The notes: generated from the sequence alone by a model not told the origin. Shown: positions 1 through 5,429, numbered from the stretch's first letter. The stretch is DNA of 5,792 nt from Pseudomonadota bacterium (GCA_023422485.1 JAGTAM010000207.1:1-5792), one strand, 5' to 3'. Made by a program: numbers and translations.

Positions 1-472
1 GCTCGGATCCTCCCGAGCCGTCCGCGAAGCCGGATCTCACCAGGAAACCCGGGCCGTCATCAGCGCCTGGAATCGAGCTGTCACGCGTCGTGCCGAAACC
101 GCGGCGGACCACACCCTCCTGTGTGCCGCCGAGGCTGTTGGTCTGGGCGATGCCGCTGACGTTGCGCAGGGCCTCGTCCAGGCTGAGCACCCGCTGGTCG
201 CGCAGCACGGCCTGGGGCACGACGGCGATGTTGGCCGGCGTGTCGAGCAGGGGCCGGTCGGTGCCGGTGCCGAAGCTGCTGCGCCGCGGCTGGTAGCCGA
301 TCGCAGCGCTGCCGTCGCCGGTCACGCTGAGTTCCTCGAGGGTATATTCCTCCGGCTTCACGGCCTGGGCCCACGCCGCGCCGTGGAATGCAATTAAGCT
401 CGTCGTCGATAAAACGGCAGTCAAGGCTGCGGCCGAGCGACGATGTTGCACAATAAAGCAGTTTTGACGCAT
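1..472 (-). CDS. TonB-dependent siderophore receptor, N-terminal part (runs off the left edge)
   Basis: This would be an outer-membrane gated channel that imports ferric siderophores with energy from TonB-ExbBD. The 157 visible codons are open to the window edge. The product starts with a basic n-region and a hydrophobic stretch ending AAWAQA (residues 32-37), a plausible Sec signal peptide. LEELSVTG (46-52 region) resembles the TonB-box and plug start. DTPANIAVVPQAVLRDQ (77-93) followed by LSLDEALRNVSGIAQ (96-110) and VVRRGFG (121-127) is the classic plug-domain pattern of siderophore receptors. The start at 472 is chosen because GAGGG lies 8 nt upstream; an overlapping open frame beginning at 533 is in another phase and lacks these motifs. 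After RDSSI (130-134) the family normally continues with something like LRDG and a conserved plug core, but here the sequence reads PGADDGPGFLV, which does not resemble it. The gene could therefore be divergent, rearranged or broken near the edge. The barrel lies outside the window. Confidence 0.8.
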   Translation of the reverse strand, partial: MRQNCFIVQHRRSAAALTAVLSTTSLIAFHGAAWAQAVKPEEYTLEELSVTGDGSAAIGYQPRRSSFGTGTDRPLLDTPANIAVVPQAVLRDQRVLSLDEALRNVSGIAQTNSLGGTQEGVVRRGFGTTRDSSIPGADDGPGFLVRSGFADGSGGSE

Positions 473-513
473 CGGGCCGGCCCTCGTTATGCTGGTCGAG
501 GGTCGTTATTTTC

Positions 514-563
514 TTGATATTAACCAAAATCAAATGCTAAGTTCTGGAATTGATATAACTCAA
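514..563. promoter_or_regulatory. Pair of TTGA/TCAA inverted repeats upstream of the receptor gene
   Basis: TTGAT at 514-518 is mirrored by ATCAA at 529-533 (10-base spacer). TTGA at 550-553 is mirrored by TCAA at 560-563 (6-base spacer). They lie 42-91 bases upstream of the receptor start codon, where operators of iron-responsive or AraC-type regulators often sit. Neither matches a Fur, Irr or RirA consensus I can recall well enough to name, and short A/T palindromes are common by chance in AT-rich DNA. Confidence 0.2.
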
Positions 564-624
564 ACACTACAAAATCAGTTCATGGTCTATCATTCAGTGA
601 TGCGTTGACTGTCATATTGGTCAT

Positions 625-664
625 GGCAGGTAAATTCCACTTTCGCTGAACCTGCCGAGTTTTT
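625..664 (+). terminator. Possible intrinsic terminator or orphan hairpin
   Basis: GGCAGGT (625-631) is perfectly complementary to ACCTGCC (650-656) across an 18-base loop. A run of five T follows at 660-664 after a three-base gap. On the plus strand this has the order of a Rho-independent terminator, but the loop is large and there is no plus-strand gene upstream within the window. It may instead be a remnant of a lost element or a chance hairpin. Confidence 0.22.
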
Positions 665-845
665 CCCCTTGGTGCTTCGTCCGACCGGCCATCACAGAAG
701 TCGCGGCTCGGGACAGTAGCCGGTGCCGGTCCTGCGTGCTTCGGTCGATTCCTGCGCGATCGCAGTCGAGGACGCGGCGTTCAGCGCCGCTCAAGCGTCG
801 CGCAGGGGGAGAGGCCGGATCCGCTCCCATCAGGCAGACCCCGCT

Positions 846-1703
846 TCAGGCCGGCACCACCGCCACGTTGTCGATGAGTCGCGTGGCGCCGAGATAGGCC
901 GCCACCAGCACCCGCGCCGCGCGCGCGGCCCGGACCACCGGGGCGAGCGTCTGCGCGTCCCGCACCTCAAGATACTGCACGGGGCCGAAGCCCGCCGCCT
1001 CCAGAGCGGTCGTGCCCTCGGCGATCAGCGGAGCGGCCTCGGCACCGCGGGCGAGGCGCTCGGCCATGTCGGCGAGCACCGCGTGCAGGCGCGGCGCGAT
1101 CACGCGCTCGCGCGGGTCGAGATAGCGGTTGCGAGAGGACAGGGCGAGGCCGTCCGCCTCGCGCAGGGTCGGCACCCCCTCGATGGTGACCGCCAAGTCG
1201 AGGTCGCGGACGACCGAGCGGATCACCTGCAATTGCTGAAAATCCTTCTCGCCGAACAGGGCGATGTCCGGCCGCACTTGGTTGATGAGCTTGGTCACCA
1301 CGGTGGCCACGCCGGAGAAGTGGCCGGGCCGGACGGTGCCGCACAGGCCCTCCGCTGCCGGGCCGGGCTCGATGCGGGTGGAAAAACCCGTCGGGTACAT
1401 GGTCTCGACGGAGGGGACCCACGCCGCGTCGGCGCCGGCCTGCGCGAGCAGCGCCAAGTCGGTTTCGGTGTCGCGCGGGTATCGCGAAAAATCCTCGTTC
1501 GGACCGAACTGGGTCGGGTTCACGAAGATGCTGACGATGGCTCGCCGACCGATCGCCTTGGCGTGCGCCACGAGGGCGAGGTGGCCCGCATGCAGCGCGC
1601 CCATGGTCGGCACCAGCACGATCCGGTTGCCGCCCGCGCGCCACGCGTCGACCCGCGCGCGCAAGGGTTCGAGGCGGTCGAAGCGGAGGGTCGTGTCGGA
1701 CAT
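846..1703 (-). CDS. panC: Pantothenate synthetase (pantoate--beta-alanine ligase)
   Basis: This cytoplasmic enzyme condenses (R)-pantoate with beta-alanine, using ATP through a pantoyl-adenylate intermediate. It is the last step of vitamin B5 synthesis before coenzyme A assembly. The 285-residue length is typical. The HIGH-type nucleotide-binding motif is in PTMGALHAGH (32-41). FVNPTQFGPNEDFSRYPR (60-77) is the family signature that contributes to the pantoate site. RPGHFSGVATVVTKL (125-139) and FGEKDFQQL (150-158) form the active-site core. The KMSKS-like loop is SSRNRYL (189-195). READGLA (181-187) is also conserved. The start at 1703 gives the expected N-terminus; its ribosome binding site is weak. 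A small secreted-protein gene ends 75 bases upstream on the same strand, so co-transcription is possible. The partner gene panB is not in the window. All key motifs are intact. Confidence 0.97.
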   Translation of the reverse strand: MSDTTLRFDRLEPLRARVDAWRAGGNRIVLVPTMGALHAGHLALVAHAKAIGRRAIVSIFVNPTQFGPNEDFSRYPRDTETDLALLAQAGADAAWVPSVETMYPTGFSTRIEPGPAAEGLCGTVRPGHFSGVATVVTKLINQVRPDIALFGEKDFQQLQVIRSVVRDLDLAVTIEGVPTLREADGLALSSRNRYLDPRERVIAPRLHAVLADMAERLARGAEAAPLIAEGTTALEAAGFGPVQYLEVRDAQTLAPVVRAARAARVLVAAYLGATRLIDNVAVVPA

Positions 1704-1778
1704 GGCGCGGCTCGGAGCTGGAAGATCGCGCCGCAGAGGTAAGCGCGGCGGCCGCGGGATGCCAGCGCTCCGGCCCGG

Positions 1779-2147
1779 TCAGGGGCAGTAGCGCAAGGGC
1801 CGGTCGAACGGGTCGTCGTAGCCGAGGCCGGGGCGGAAGCCGTAATAGCTCGGTTTGCCCAGGCCGTATTCCGAACCGACATAGCTCGGATCGCTCGGCG
1901 CGTTGGTCGGCACCGGCGCGGCGCGCGGGGCGCAGCCGACGAGACGCCGGGGGAGAGGGCGGGGCGGTCCGTCGATGAGGGCGTCCCCGTCGCCGCGGGG
2001 GAAGAAGCGCGGGGCAGGGGAGAAGGCCGGCGATGCGGCGGGAGGGCCGGGCTCGAACACCGGCAGGTCGGCGGCGCGGGCGGGCGCCCCGAGGAGACAG
2101 GCAAGGGCGAGGAGGCTGCCGAGCACCCGCTGCCGACCCGCCGTCAT
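1779..2147 (-). CDS. Small exported proline-rich protein of unknown function
   Basis: I do not recognise a named family. The 122-residue product begins with a basic n-region and the hydrophobic core VLGSLLALACLLG (8-20), then APARA (21-25), predicting Sec export with signal peptidase I cleavage before ADLPV. The mature part is rich in Pro and Ala (30-85). It ends in a Tyr/Gly-rich tail with YVGSEYGLGKPSYYG (89-103) and finishes RPLRYCP. Two mature cysteines (71 and 121) could form a disulfide in the periplasm. The start at 2147 is supported by GGAG nine bases upstream. Third-position GC looks coding-like, and the signal peptide makes it more credible than the overlapping frames. It lies between the XRE-cupin regulator and panC, all on the minus strand, with 75-82 base gaps. 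Nothing in the sequence ties its role to either neighbour. Confidence 0.72.
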   Translation of the reverse strand: MTAGRQRVLGSLLALACLLGAPARAADLPVFEPGPPAASPAFSPAPRFFPRGDGDALIDGPPRPLPRRLVGCAPRAAPVPTNAPSDPSYVGSEYGLGKPSYYGFRPGLGYDDPFDRPLRYCP

Positions 2148-2213
2148 CGCTTCATTCTCCCGCCCCGTCGCACGATGCCTCGCAGGTCATGGTGAACGGA
2201 TCGTTACCGCGCG

Positions 2214-2227
2214 CGTGGGCGCCCACG
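2214..2227 (-). terminator. Hairpin just downstream of the XRE-cupin gene, possible terminator
   Basis: CGTGGGCGCCCACG is a perfect 14-bp palindrome two bases past the XRE-cupin stop codon, able to fold with a GCGC loop. On the minus strand it is not followed by a T-run, so if it ends transcription it does so weakly or with Rho. Its position right after the stop codon is the main argument. Confidence 0.35.
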
Positions 2228-2229
2228 TT

Positions 2230-2835
2230 TCACGCCCGCGGATAGACGATGACCGAGAGATAGGTCATCGGCGTCTTGATGAGTTTGGCCGGGCCGTGCA
2301 GGCCGTTCGAGTCGAACATCAGCGCGTCGCCCGGCTCCAGGTGATAGTCCTGGCCCGAATGGTGATAGATCACCTCGCCGGTCAGCATGTAGATGAACTC
2401 CGTGCCGATGTGGCGGAAGCTCGTATAGGCCTCGGCCTCGTCCTGCAGGGTGATGAGGTAGGGCTCCACCACGACGTCGCCGCGGATGCCGGCGCCCAGG
2501 AGTTCGTAGAGATGCCCGACCTTGGTGCCGCGCCGCTCGATCGGCACGCCCTGGCCGCGCTTCACGTGGCTGCAGTCGCGGGTCTCCTCGAAGGCGGCGA
2601 ACAGGGCGGTGATCGGCACGTTGAGCGCCGAGGCGATGGCGTTGATCGAGGCCAGCGAGGGCGAGATCGCGCCGTTCTCGATCTTCGAGATCATGCCCGG
2701 TGAGATGCCCGCGGCGCTGCCGAGATCGGCCACCGACAGGTCGCGCTCGCGCCGCAGCAGGCGGACCTGATGGCCTAGGGCCTTTTCCAGGGGGCGCTCT
2801 TCGACGACGGGCGCGTTCGACGCTGTGCTCAGCAT
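2230..2835 (-). CDS. XRE-family transcriptional regulator with C-terminal cupin domain
   Basis: This is a cytoplasmic DNA-binding regulator whose cupin domain probably senses a small ligand. In this architecture (PuuR-like XRE-cupin proteins) the target is often a nearby catabolic or amine/amino-acid gene. An N-terminal helix-turn-helix spans about residues 17-75: LGHQVRLLRRERDLSVADL, then AAGISPGMISKIENG (41-55), the recognition helix typical of XRE proteins. A cupin_2 barrel covers about 120-198 with GTEFIYMLTGEVIYH (144-158), LEPGDALMFDSNGLHG (166-181) and a closing YLSVIVYP. His142, Glu147 and His180 sit near the usual metal positions, but the canonical HxH pair is not obvious, so metal binding is uncertain. 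The start at 2835 has AAGGAG 13 bases upstream, a rather long spacing. The 201-residue length fits the family. No obvious regulated operon is adjacent, so its target may be elsewhere, or the gene may regulate itself. Confidence 0.93.
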   Translation of the reverse strand: MLSTASNAPVVEERPLEKALGHQVRLLRRERDLSVADLGSAAGISPGMISKIENGAISPSLASINAIASALNVPITALFAAFEETRDCSHVKRGQGVPIERRGTKVGHLYELLGAGIRGDVVVEPYLITLQDEAEAYTSFRHIGTEFIYMLTGEVIYHHSGQDYHLEPGDALMFDSNGLHGPAKLIKTPMTYLSVIVYPRA

Positions 2836-2876
2836 GGATCCCTGGCTGCTCCTTCCGCCGTTGCGGCGCGCAAATC

Positions 2877-2882
2877 ATTATG
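2877..2882 (-). promoter_or_regulatory. Possible -10 element of the XRE-cupin gene
   Basis: CATAAT on the minus strand lies 41 bases before the start codon at 2835. It is a good match to a sigma-70 -10 box in otherwise GC-rich DNA. The hexamer 17 bases further upstream (GTGGCG) is a poor -35. If this promoter is real, the 13-bp palindrome at 2915-2927 would sit just upstream of the -35 region. Confidence 0.3.
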
Positions 2883-2914
2883 GCGCAGGAATTCGAGGCC
2901 GCCACCGGGTCTGG

Positions 2915-2927
2915 TTGTTCGGAACAA
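2915..2927. promoter_or_regulatory. Perfect 13-bp palindrome, candidate operator
   Basis: TTGTTC-G-GAACAA is an exact inverted repeat around a single central base, 80 bases upstream of the XRE-cupin start codon in a non-coding stretch. Dimeric XRE regulators commonly bind such short symmetric sites and often control their own gene, so this is a natural autoregulation candidate. Binding by this particular protein is inference. Confidence 0.4.
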
Positions 2928-3042
2928 CAAGTCGTTTTCGGCCGCACGCTTGGTTTCAGGCGGCCAAAATCGGCGATCGCGACGCTCAAGTTGCTGTTCC
3001 GGCTTGCGTTCGTCCCACTGCCGGCTGCTCTCCCAGACGAGA

Positions 3043-3073
3043 AAGGGACCGGCGCTGTCGGCGCCGGTCCCTT
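3043..3073 (-). terminator. Intrinsic terminator of ssb
   Basis: A perfect 13-bp stem, AAGGGACCGGCGC paired with GCGCCGGTCCCTT, closes a 5-base loop. It starts 29 bases past the ssb stop codon at 3103. On the minus strand it continues into a short pyrimidine-rich tail (TTTCTCGTCT across the stem end). This is the strongest hairpin in the window. It separates ssb from the XRE-cupin gene, which must therefore have its own promoter. Confidence 0.85.
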
Positions 3074-3102
3074 CATCGAGCCGTCCTCGATCCTAAAAAA
3101 TC

Positions 3103-3663
3103 CTAGAACGGAATGTCGTCGTCGAGGTCGTAGTTCGGCTTGCCGGCGCCGCCACGGCCCGAGTAGGGCCGGCGGTCGCCGCCGCTGGAGCGGCCCGAAC
3201 CGTAATCGTCGCGTCCGCCGCGATCACCGCCTCTGTCGCCACCCCGGTCGCCGCCGCGGCTGATCTGGCCGCCGCCCTCGTCCTCGCCGGCAAAGTCGCC
3301 GCCCCCGCCGCCGCGGCCGTCGAGAATCGTCATCTCGCCGCGGAAGCGCTGGAGCACCACCTCGGTGGTGTACTTCTCGACGCCCGACTGGTCGGCCCAT
3401 TTGCGGGTCTGGAGCTGGCCCTCGATATAGACCTTCGAGCCCTTGCGCAGGCACTGCTCGGCCACGCGGGCGAGGTTCTCGTTGTAGATCACGACCGAGT
3501 GCCACTCGGTCTTCTCCTTGCGCTCGCCCGACATCTTGTCCTTCCAGGACTCCGACGTCGCGATGCGCAGGTTGACCACGGGATCACCCGAGGCCAGGCG
3601 CCGGGTCTCGGGATCGCGCCCGAGATTGCCGACGAGGATCACCTTGTTGACGCTGCCCGCCAT
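3103..3663 (-). CDS. ssb: Single-stranded DNA-binding protein
   Basis: SSB coats single-stranded DNA during replication, repair and recombination and recruits partner proteins through its C-terminal tip. The 186-residue product has the usual two-part design. An OB-fold (about 3-112) opens with SVNKVILVGNLGRDPETR, carries the DNA-stacking tryptophans Trp40, Trp54 and Trp89 (E. coli Trp40, Trp54, Trp88) and the conserved TEWHSVVIYNENLA (52-65), and closes with EVVLQRFRGEMTIL. A disordered Gly/Asp/Arg-rich linker (116-176) includes three GGDR units at 137-148 (bases 3220-3255). The acidic partner-binding tip is DLDDDIPF (179-186), intact. The start at 3663 has GGAG seven bases upstream. The gene lies alone: a terminator follows it, and its upstream region holds a candidate promoter overlapped by an SOS box. 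In many proteobacteria ssb is divergent from uvrA; here the upstream neighbour is an oxidoreductase on the same strand. Confidence 0.98.
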   Translation of the reverse strand: MAGSVNKVILVGNLGRDPETRRLASGDPVVNLRIATSESWKDKMSGERKEKTEWHSVVIYNENLARVAEQCLRKGSKVYIEGQLQTRKWADQSGVEKYTTEVVLQRFRGEMTILDGRGGGGGDFAGEDEGGGQISRGGDRGGDRGGDRGGRDDYGSGRSSGGDRRPYSGRGGAGKPNYDLDDDIPF

Positions 3664-3807
3664 CTCATCTCTCCGTCCGATCGGATCTCACAGGGCCTAT
3701 GTCCGTATGCCCGCGAAGGGCGCGACTCTTGAGCATGCCGCCCGGCTGGGCAAGCCGTCGGCGAGTCTTGTGCACGCTAACCACTGCGCACCGCACCTCT
3801 CGTCAAT

Positions 3808-3822
3808 GTTCTATATCCGTTC
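3808..3822 (-). promoter_or_regulatory. LexA (SOS) box upstream of ssb
   Basis: The plus strand reads GTTC-TATATCC-GTTC, i.e. GAAC-N7-GAAC on the ssb strand. The direct repeat GTTC-N7-GTTC is the LexA operator known from alphaproteobacteria such as Rhizobium and Rhodobacter. It lies 145 bases upstream of the ssb start codon in a non-coding gap. Its right half coincides with a candidate -10 hexamer, so LexA bound here would block RNA polymerase and release ssb on DNA damage. Confidence 0.72.
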
Positions 3823-3836
3823 TCATTCTCCGACAA
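3808..3836 (-). promoter_or_regulatory. Candidate ssb promoter overlapping the SOS box
   Basis: On the minus strand TTGTCG (3836-3831) is followed after 17 bases by TAGAAC (3813-3808), an acceptable sigma-70 pair in which the -10 falls inside the LexA box. A second possible -35, TTGACG (3806-3801), lies just downstream of the box but has no good -10 at the right distance. Transcription from the first pair would give a leader of roughly 140 bases before ssb. Confidence 0.4.
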
Positions 3837-3843
3837 GCGGCAT

Positions 3844-3861
3844 CCCGCTCGCCGCAGCGGG
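3844..3861 (-). terminator. Hairpin after the oxidoreductase gene, possible terminator
   Basis: CCCGCT (3844-3849) pairs with AGCGGG (3856-3861) across a 6-base loop, beginning seven bases past the stop codon at 3869. No T-run follows on the minus strand. It lies between the oxidoreductase and the ssb promoter, a sensible place for a boundary between the two transcription units. Confidence 0.35.
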
Positions 3862-3868
3862 GTTTCGG

Positions 3869-4885
3869 TCATGATACCTTCACGACGAGCTTGCCGAAAT
3901 TGGCACCCTTCAGCATCCCGGCGAAGGCGGCCGGCGCATTCTCCAGACCCTCGACCACGTCCTCGCGCGCCTTGACCCGGCCGGCGCGCAGCCAGCCGCC
4001 GACGTCGCGCAGGAAGTCGTCCTGCATCGAGGCGAAATCCCAGACGATGAAGCCGCGCAGGGTCAGGCGCTTGGTGAGGATGGCGCGCATCAGCACCGGC
4101 GAGCGGTCGGGGCCGGGGGGCAGCTCGCTGAGATTGTAGCCGGCGACGAGCCCACAGACCGGGACCCGCGCGAAGTCGTTGAGGAGCGGCAGCACCGCCT
4201 CGAACACCGCGCCGCCGACATTCTCGAAATACACATCGATCCCGTCGGGGCAGGCGCGGGCCAGCGCCTCGGGGAAGTCGTCGGCACGGTGATCGACCGC
4301 GGCGTCGAAGCCGAGCGTCTCGGTCAGGTAGGCGCATTTCTCCGCGCCACCGGCGATGCCGACGGCCCGCGCGCCCTTGATGCGGGCGATCTGGCCGACG
4401 AGGGAACCGACCGGCCCGGCGGCCGCGGCCACGACGACGGTCTCGCCCGGACGCGGGCGGCCGATTTCGAGAAGGCCGGAATAGGCGGTCATGCCCGGCA
4501 TGCCGAGGATGCCGAGAAACTGGCTCGGCGGCCCGTCCGCGGGGTCGAGGCGGCGCAGGTCCCGCCCGTCCGAGACCGCGAAATCCTGCCAGCCGGAATA
4601 TGCCAGCACGAGATCGCCCACGGCGAAGGCCGGGTTCTCCGAGGCCACCACCTCGCTGACCGTCTGGCCGACCATGGTCTCGCCGATCTCGACCGGCTTG
4701 GCGTAGGATTTCGCCGCGCTCATCCGCCCGCGCATGTAGGGATCGAGGGAGAGCCAACGGGTCCGCAGCAGAACCTCGCCCGGCTTCGGGGCCGGGGTGC
4801 GCCCCTCTTCGAGGCGGAAATGTTCGGGTTTCGGCTCGCCGTGCGGGCGCGCGGCCAGCACGATCCGACGGTTGACGAGGGCCAT
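3869..4885 (-). CDS. NADP-dependent medium-chain oxidoreductase (CurA / leukotriene B4 12-hydroxydehydrogenase type)
   Basis: This looks like a zinc-independent medium-chain reductase that uses NADPH to reduce the double bond of alpha,beta-unsaturated ketones or aldehydes, as bacterial CurA and mammalian prostaglandin reductase 1 do. The physiological substrate cannot be told; detoxification of reactive enones is a common role. Motifs in the 338-residue product are LSLDPYMRGRM (46-56), GILGMPGMTAYSGL (125-138), the Rossmann turn AAAAGPVGSLVGQIA (153-167), GGAEKCAYL (179-187) with Lys183 and Tyr186 placed for the NADP phosphate, and the family hallmark YFENVGG (219-225). It ends FGKLVVKVS. The cysteine/histidine zinc ligands of alcohol dehydrogenases are absent, as expected. 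I prefer the start at 4885 over the upstream in-frame ATG at 5026: GGAG sits six bases before it, homologous proteins begin near MALVNRRIVLAARP, and the longer form would overlap the divergent gene. Confidence 0.94.
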   Translation of the reverse strand: MALVNRRIVLAARPHGEPKPEHFRLEEGRTPAPKPGEVLLRTRWLSLDPYMRGRMSAAKSYAKPVEIGETMVGQTVSEVVASENPAFAVGDLVLAYSGWQDFAVSDGRDLRRLDPADGPPSQFLGILGMPGMTAYSGLLEIGRPRPGETVVVAAAAGPVGSLVGQIARIKGARAVGIAGGAEKCAYLTETLGFDAAVDHRADDFPEALARACPDGIDVYFENVGGAVFEAVLPLLNDFARVPVCGLVAGYNLSELPPGPDRSPVLMRAILTKRLTLRGFIVWDFASMQDDFLRDVGGWLRAGRVKAREDVVEGLENAPAAFAGMLKGANFGKLVVKVS

Positions 4886-4976
4886 GAAGCGCTCCGGCGT
4901 TGTTCGAGACGGAACCGGGCAGATGGGTCGCGCGCTGGTTCCGGCAATGCGCGGCAGCGATGTGCGGAGGTGGGCG
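4886..4976. promoter_or_regulatory. Divergent intergenic region between the oxidoreductase and DUF4174 genes
   Basis: These 91 bases separate two genes transcribed away from each other, so both promoters are expected here or slightly inside the genes. The oxidoreductase Shine-Dalgarno GGAG (minus strand, 4892-4895) and the DUF4174 one, GGAGG (4966-4970), can be seen. I see no convincing -35/-10 pair or operator palindrome. Confidence 0.45.
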
Positions 4977-5396
4977 ATGGCCTGGAAGACGGCGGCTCTG
5001 AGCGCGACCCTGATGGTCGGGGCCATGGCGACACCCGATCCCGCCGGAGCGGCGGGGAGCGATCCTCTGGCGGGCTACCGCTGGAAGTCACGGGTGCTGG
5101 TGCTGGCCGCGGGCGATGCCGGCGATCGCCGCCTCGCGGCACAGCGGCAGGCGCTCGCCTCGGCGCGAACGGGGGCCTCCGAGCGCGATCTCGTCACGGT
5201 CGAGGCGGTGGGCCAGGGGGCGGACGCGGTGGCCCTGCGGCGCCATCTCGGCCTGCCGGGGGATGCCTTCCGGGCGGTCCTCGTCGGCAAGGACGGCGGT
5301 GCCAAGCTCACCGCGGAGGAGCCGATCCCGCCGCAACGTCTGTTCTCGACCATCGACGCCATGCCGATGCGGCAGGACGAGGCGAAGCGGCGCTGA
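4977..5396 (+). CDS. Exported DUF4174 domain protein
   Basis: The 139-residue product has a signal peptide (MAWKTAALSATLMVGAMA, with likely cleavage near AGA-AGSDP at about 25-26) and a single DUF4174 domain, a thioredoxin-like fold of unknown biochemical function in the alphaproteobacterial periplasm. Family features are YRWKSRVLVLAA (34-45), RRLAAQRQAL (51-60), ERDLVTVEAVG (69-79), ALRRHLGLP (86-94) and FRAVLVGKDGGAKL (98-111), closing with LFSTIDAMPMRQDE (122-135). There is no CxxC pair, so it is probably not an oxidoreductase. The open frame extends back to 4797, but that part overlaps the divergent oxidoreductase gene and has no family resemblance. GGAGG six bases before the ATG at 4977, followed by the signal peptide, fixes the start. 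It is the only plus-strand gene in the window and ends just before a hairpin terminator. Confidence 0.9.
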   Translation: MAWKTAALSATLMVGAMATPDPAGAAGSDPLAGYRWKSRVLVLAAGDAGDRRLAAQRQALASARTGASERDLVTVEAVGQGADAVALRRHLGLPGDAFRAVLVGKDGGAKLTAEEPIPPQRLFSTIDAMPMRQDEAKRR

Positions 5397-5409
5397 TCCG
5401 GAAATGAAG

Positions 5410-5429
5410 AGGGGCCGCAAGCGGCCCCT
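5410..5429. terminator. Bidirectional terminator between convergent genes
   Basis: AGGGGCCGC (5410-5418) pairs with GCGGCCCCT (5421-5429), giving a GC-rich stem with a CAAG tetraloop. On the plus strand it runs into TTTCCTCGTCTC; on the minus strand into CTTCATTTC. It lies 13 bases past the DUF4174 stop codon and 23 bases past the stop of the minus-strand gene that ends at 5453, so it can serve both. Confidence 0.82.

Larger units (their letters stand above)
473..845. other. Intergenic region between receptor gene and panC, AT-rich in its left half
   Basis: No gene could be supported in these 373 bases. About 500-640 is clearly AT-rich against a GC-rich background, and it should hold the promoter of the receptor gene transcribed leftward. 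It contains two short inverted repeats built on TTGA/TCAA (514-533 and 550-563) and a 7-bp stem with an 18-nt loop (625-656). The right half (about 665-845) returns to high GC and contains two small hairpins: 752-765 (CTGCG, loop CGAT) and 774-790 (GCGGCG, loop TTCAG). They lie 56-96 bases past the panC stop codon, and neither is followed by a T-run on the panC strand, so they are weak terminator candidates. Open frames crossing the region look like GC-driven shadows. Confidence 0.6.

Noticed and set aside
1..10. GCTCGGATCC at the left edge resembles a cloning-vector polylinker
   Set aside because: The match is only about ten bases, does not continue into a known polylinker, and can arise by chance; it is also in frame with the open receptor frame.
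81..533. 150-residue minus-strand open frame starting at 533
   Set aside because: It is out of phase with the receptor frame that starts at 472, becomes Arg/Gln-rich low complexity, and has no family resemblance; the receptor frame has the signal peptide and plug motifs.
621..830. 69-residue minus-strand open frame downstream of panC, ending FSESGIYLP
   Set aside because: It has no recognised family and a mixed composition, and the start is not supported. It might be a relic of an insertion element, but I cannot show that from the sequence.
723..1742. 339-residue plus-strand open frame opposite panC
   Set aside because: It is an antisense shadow of panC caused by high GC; His/Arg/Gly-rich with no recognisable domain.
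1744..1756. Palindrome CGCGGC-G-GCCGCG between the small secreted protein gene and panC
   Set aside because: Pure G/C palindromes of this size are expected often in such GC-rich DNA, and no T-run follows on the minus strand.
1903..2703. 266-residue plus-strand open frame opposite the small secreted protein and the XRE-cupin gene
   Set aside because: It crosses two credible minus-strand genes and has typical shadow composition.
2204..3076. 290-residue minus-strand open frame overlapping the XRE-cupin gene
   Set aside because: It is in a different phase from the helix-turn-helix and cupin motifs, runs through the ssb terminator, and is Arg/Pro-rich.
3777..4757. 326-residue minus-strand open frame overlapping the oxidoreductase
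   Set aside because: It is Arg/Gly-rich, out of phase with the Rossmann motifs, and runs through the SOS box and intergenic hairpin.
4289..5407. 372-residue plus-strand open frame across the oxidoreductase and DUF4174 genes
   Set aside because: It is antisense to one gene and out of phase with the other; the DUF4174 frame has the ribosome binding site, signal peptide and family motifs.
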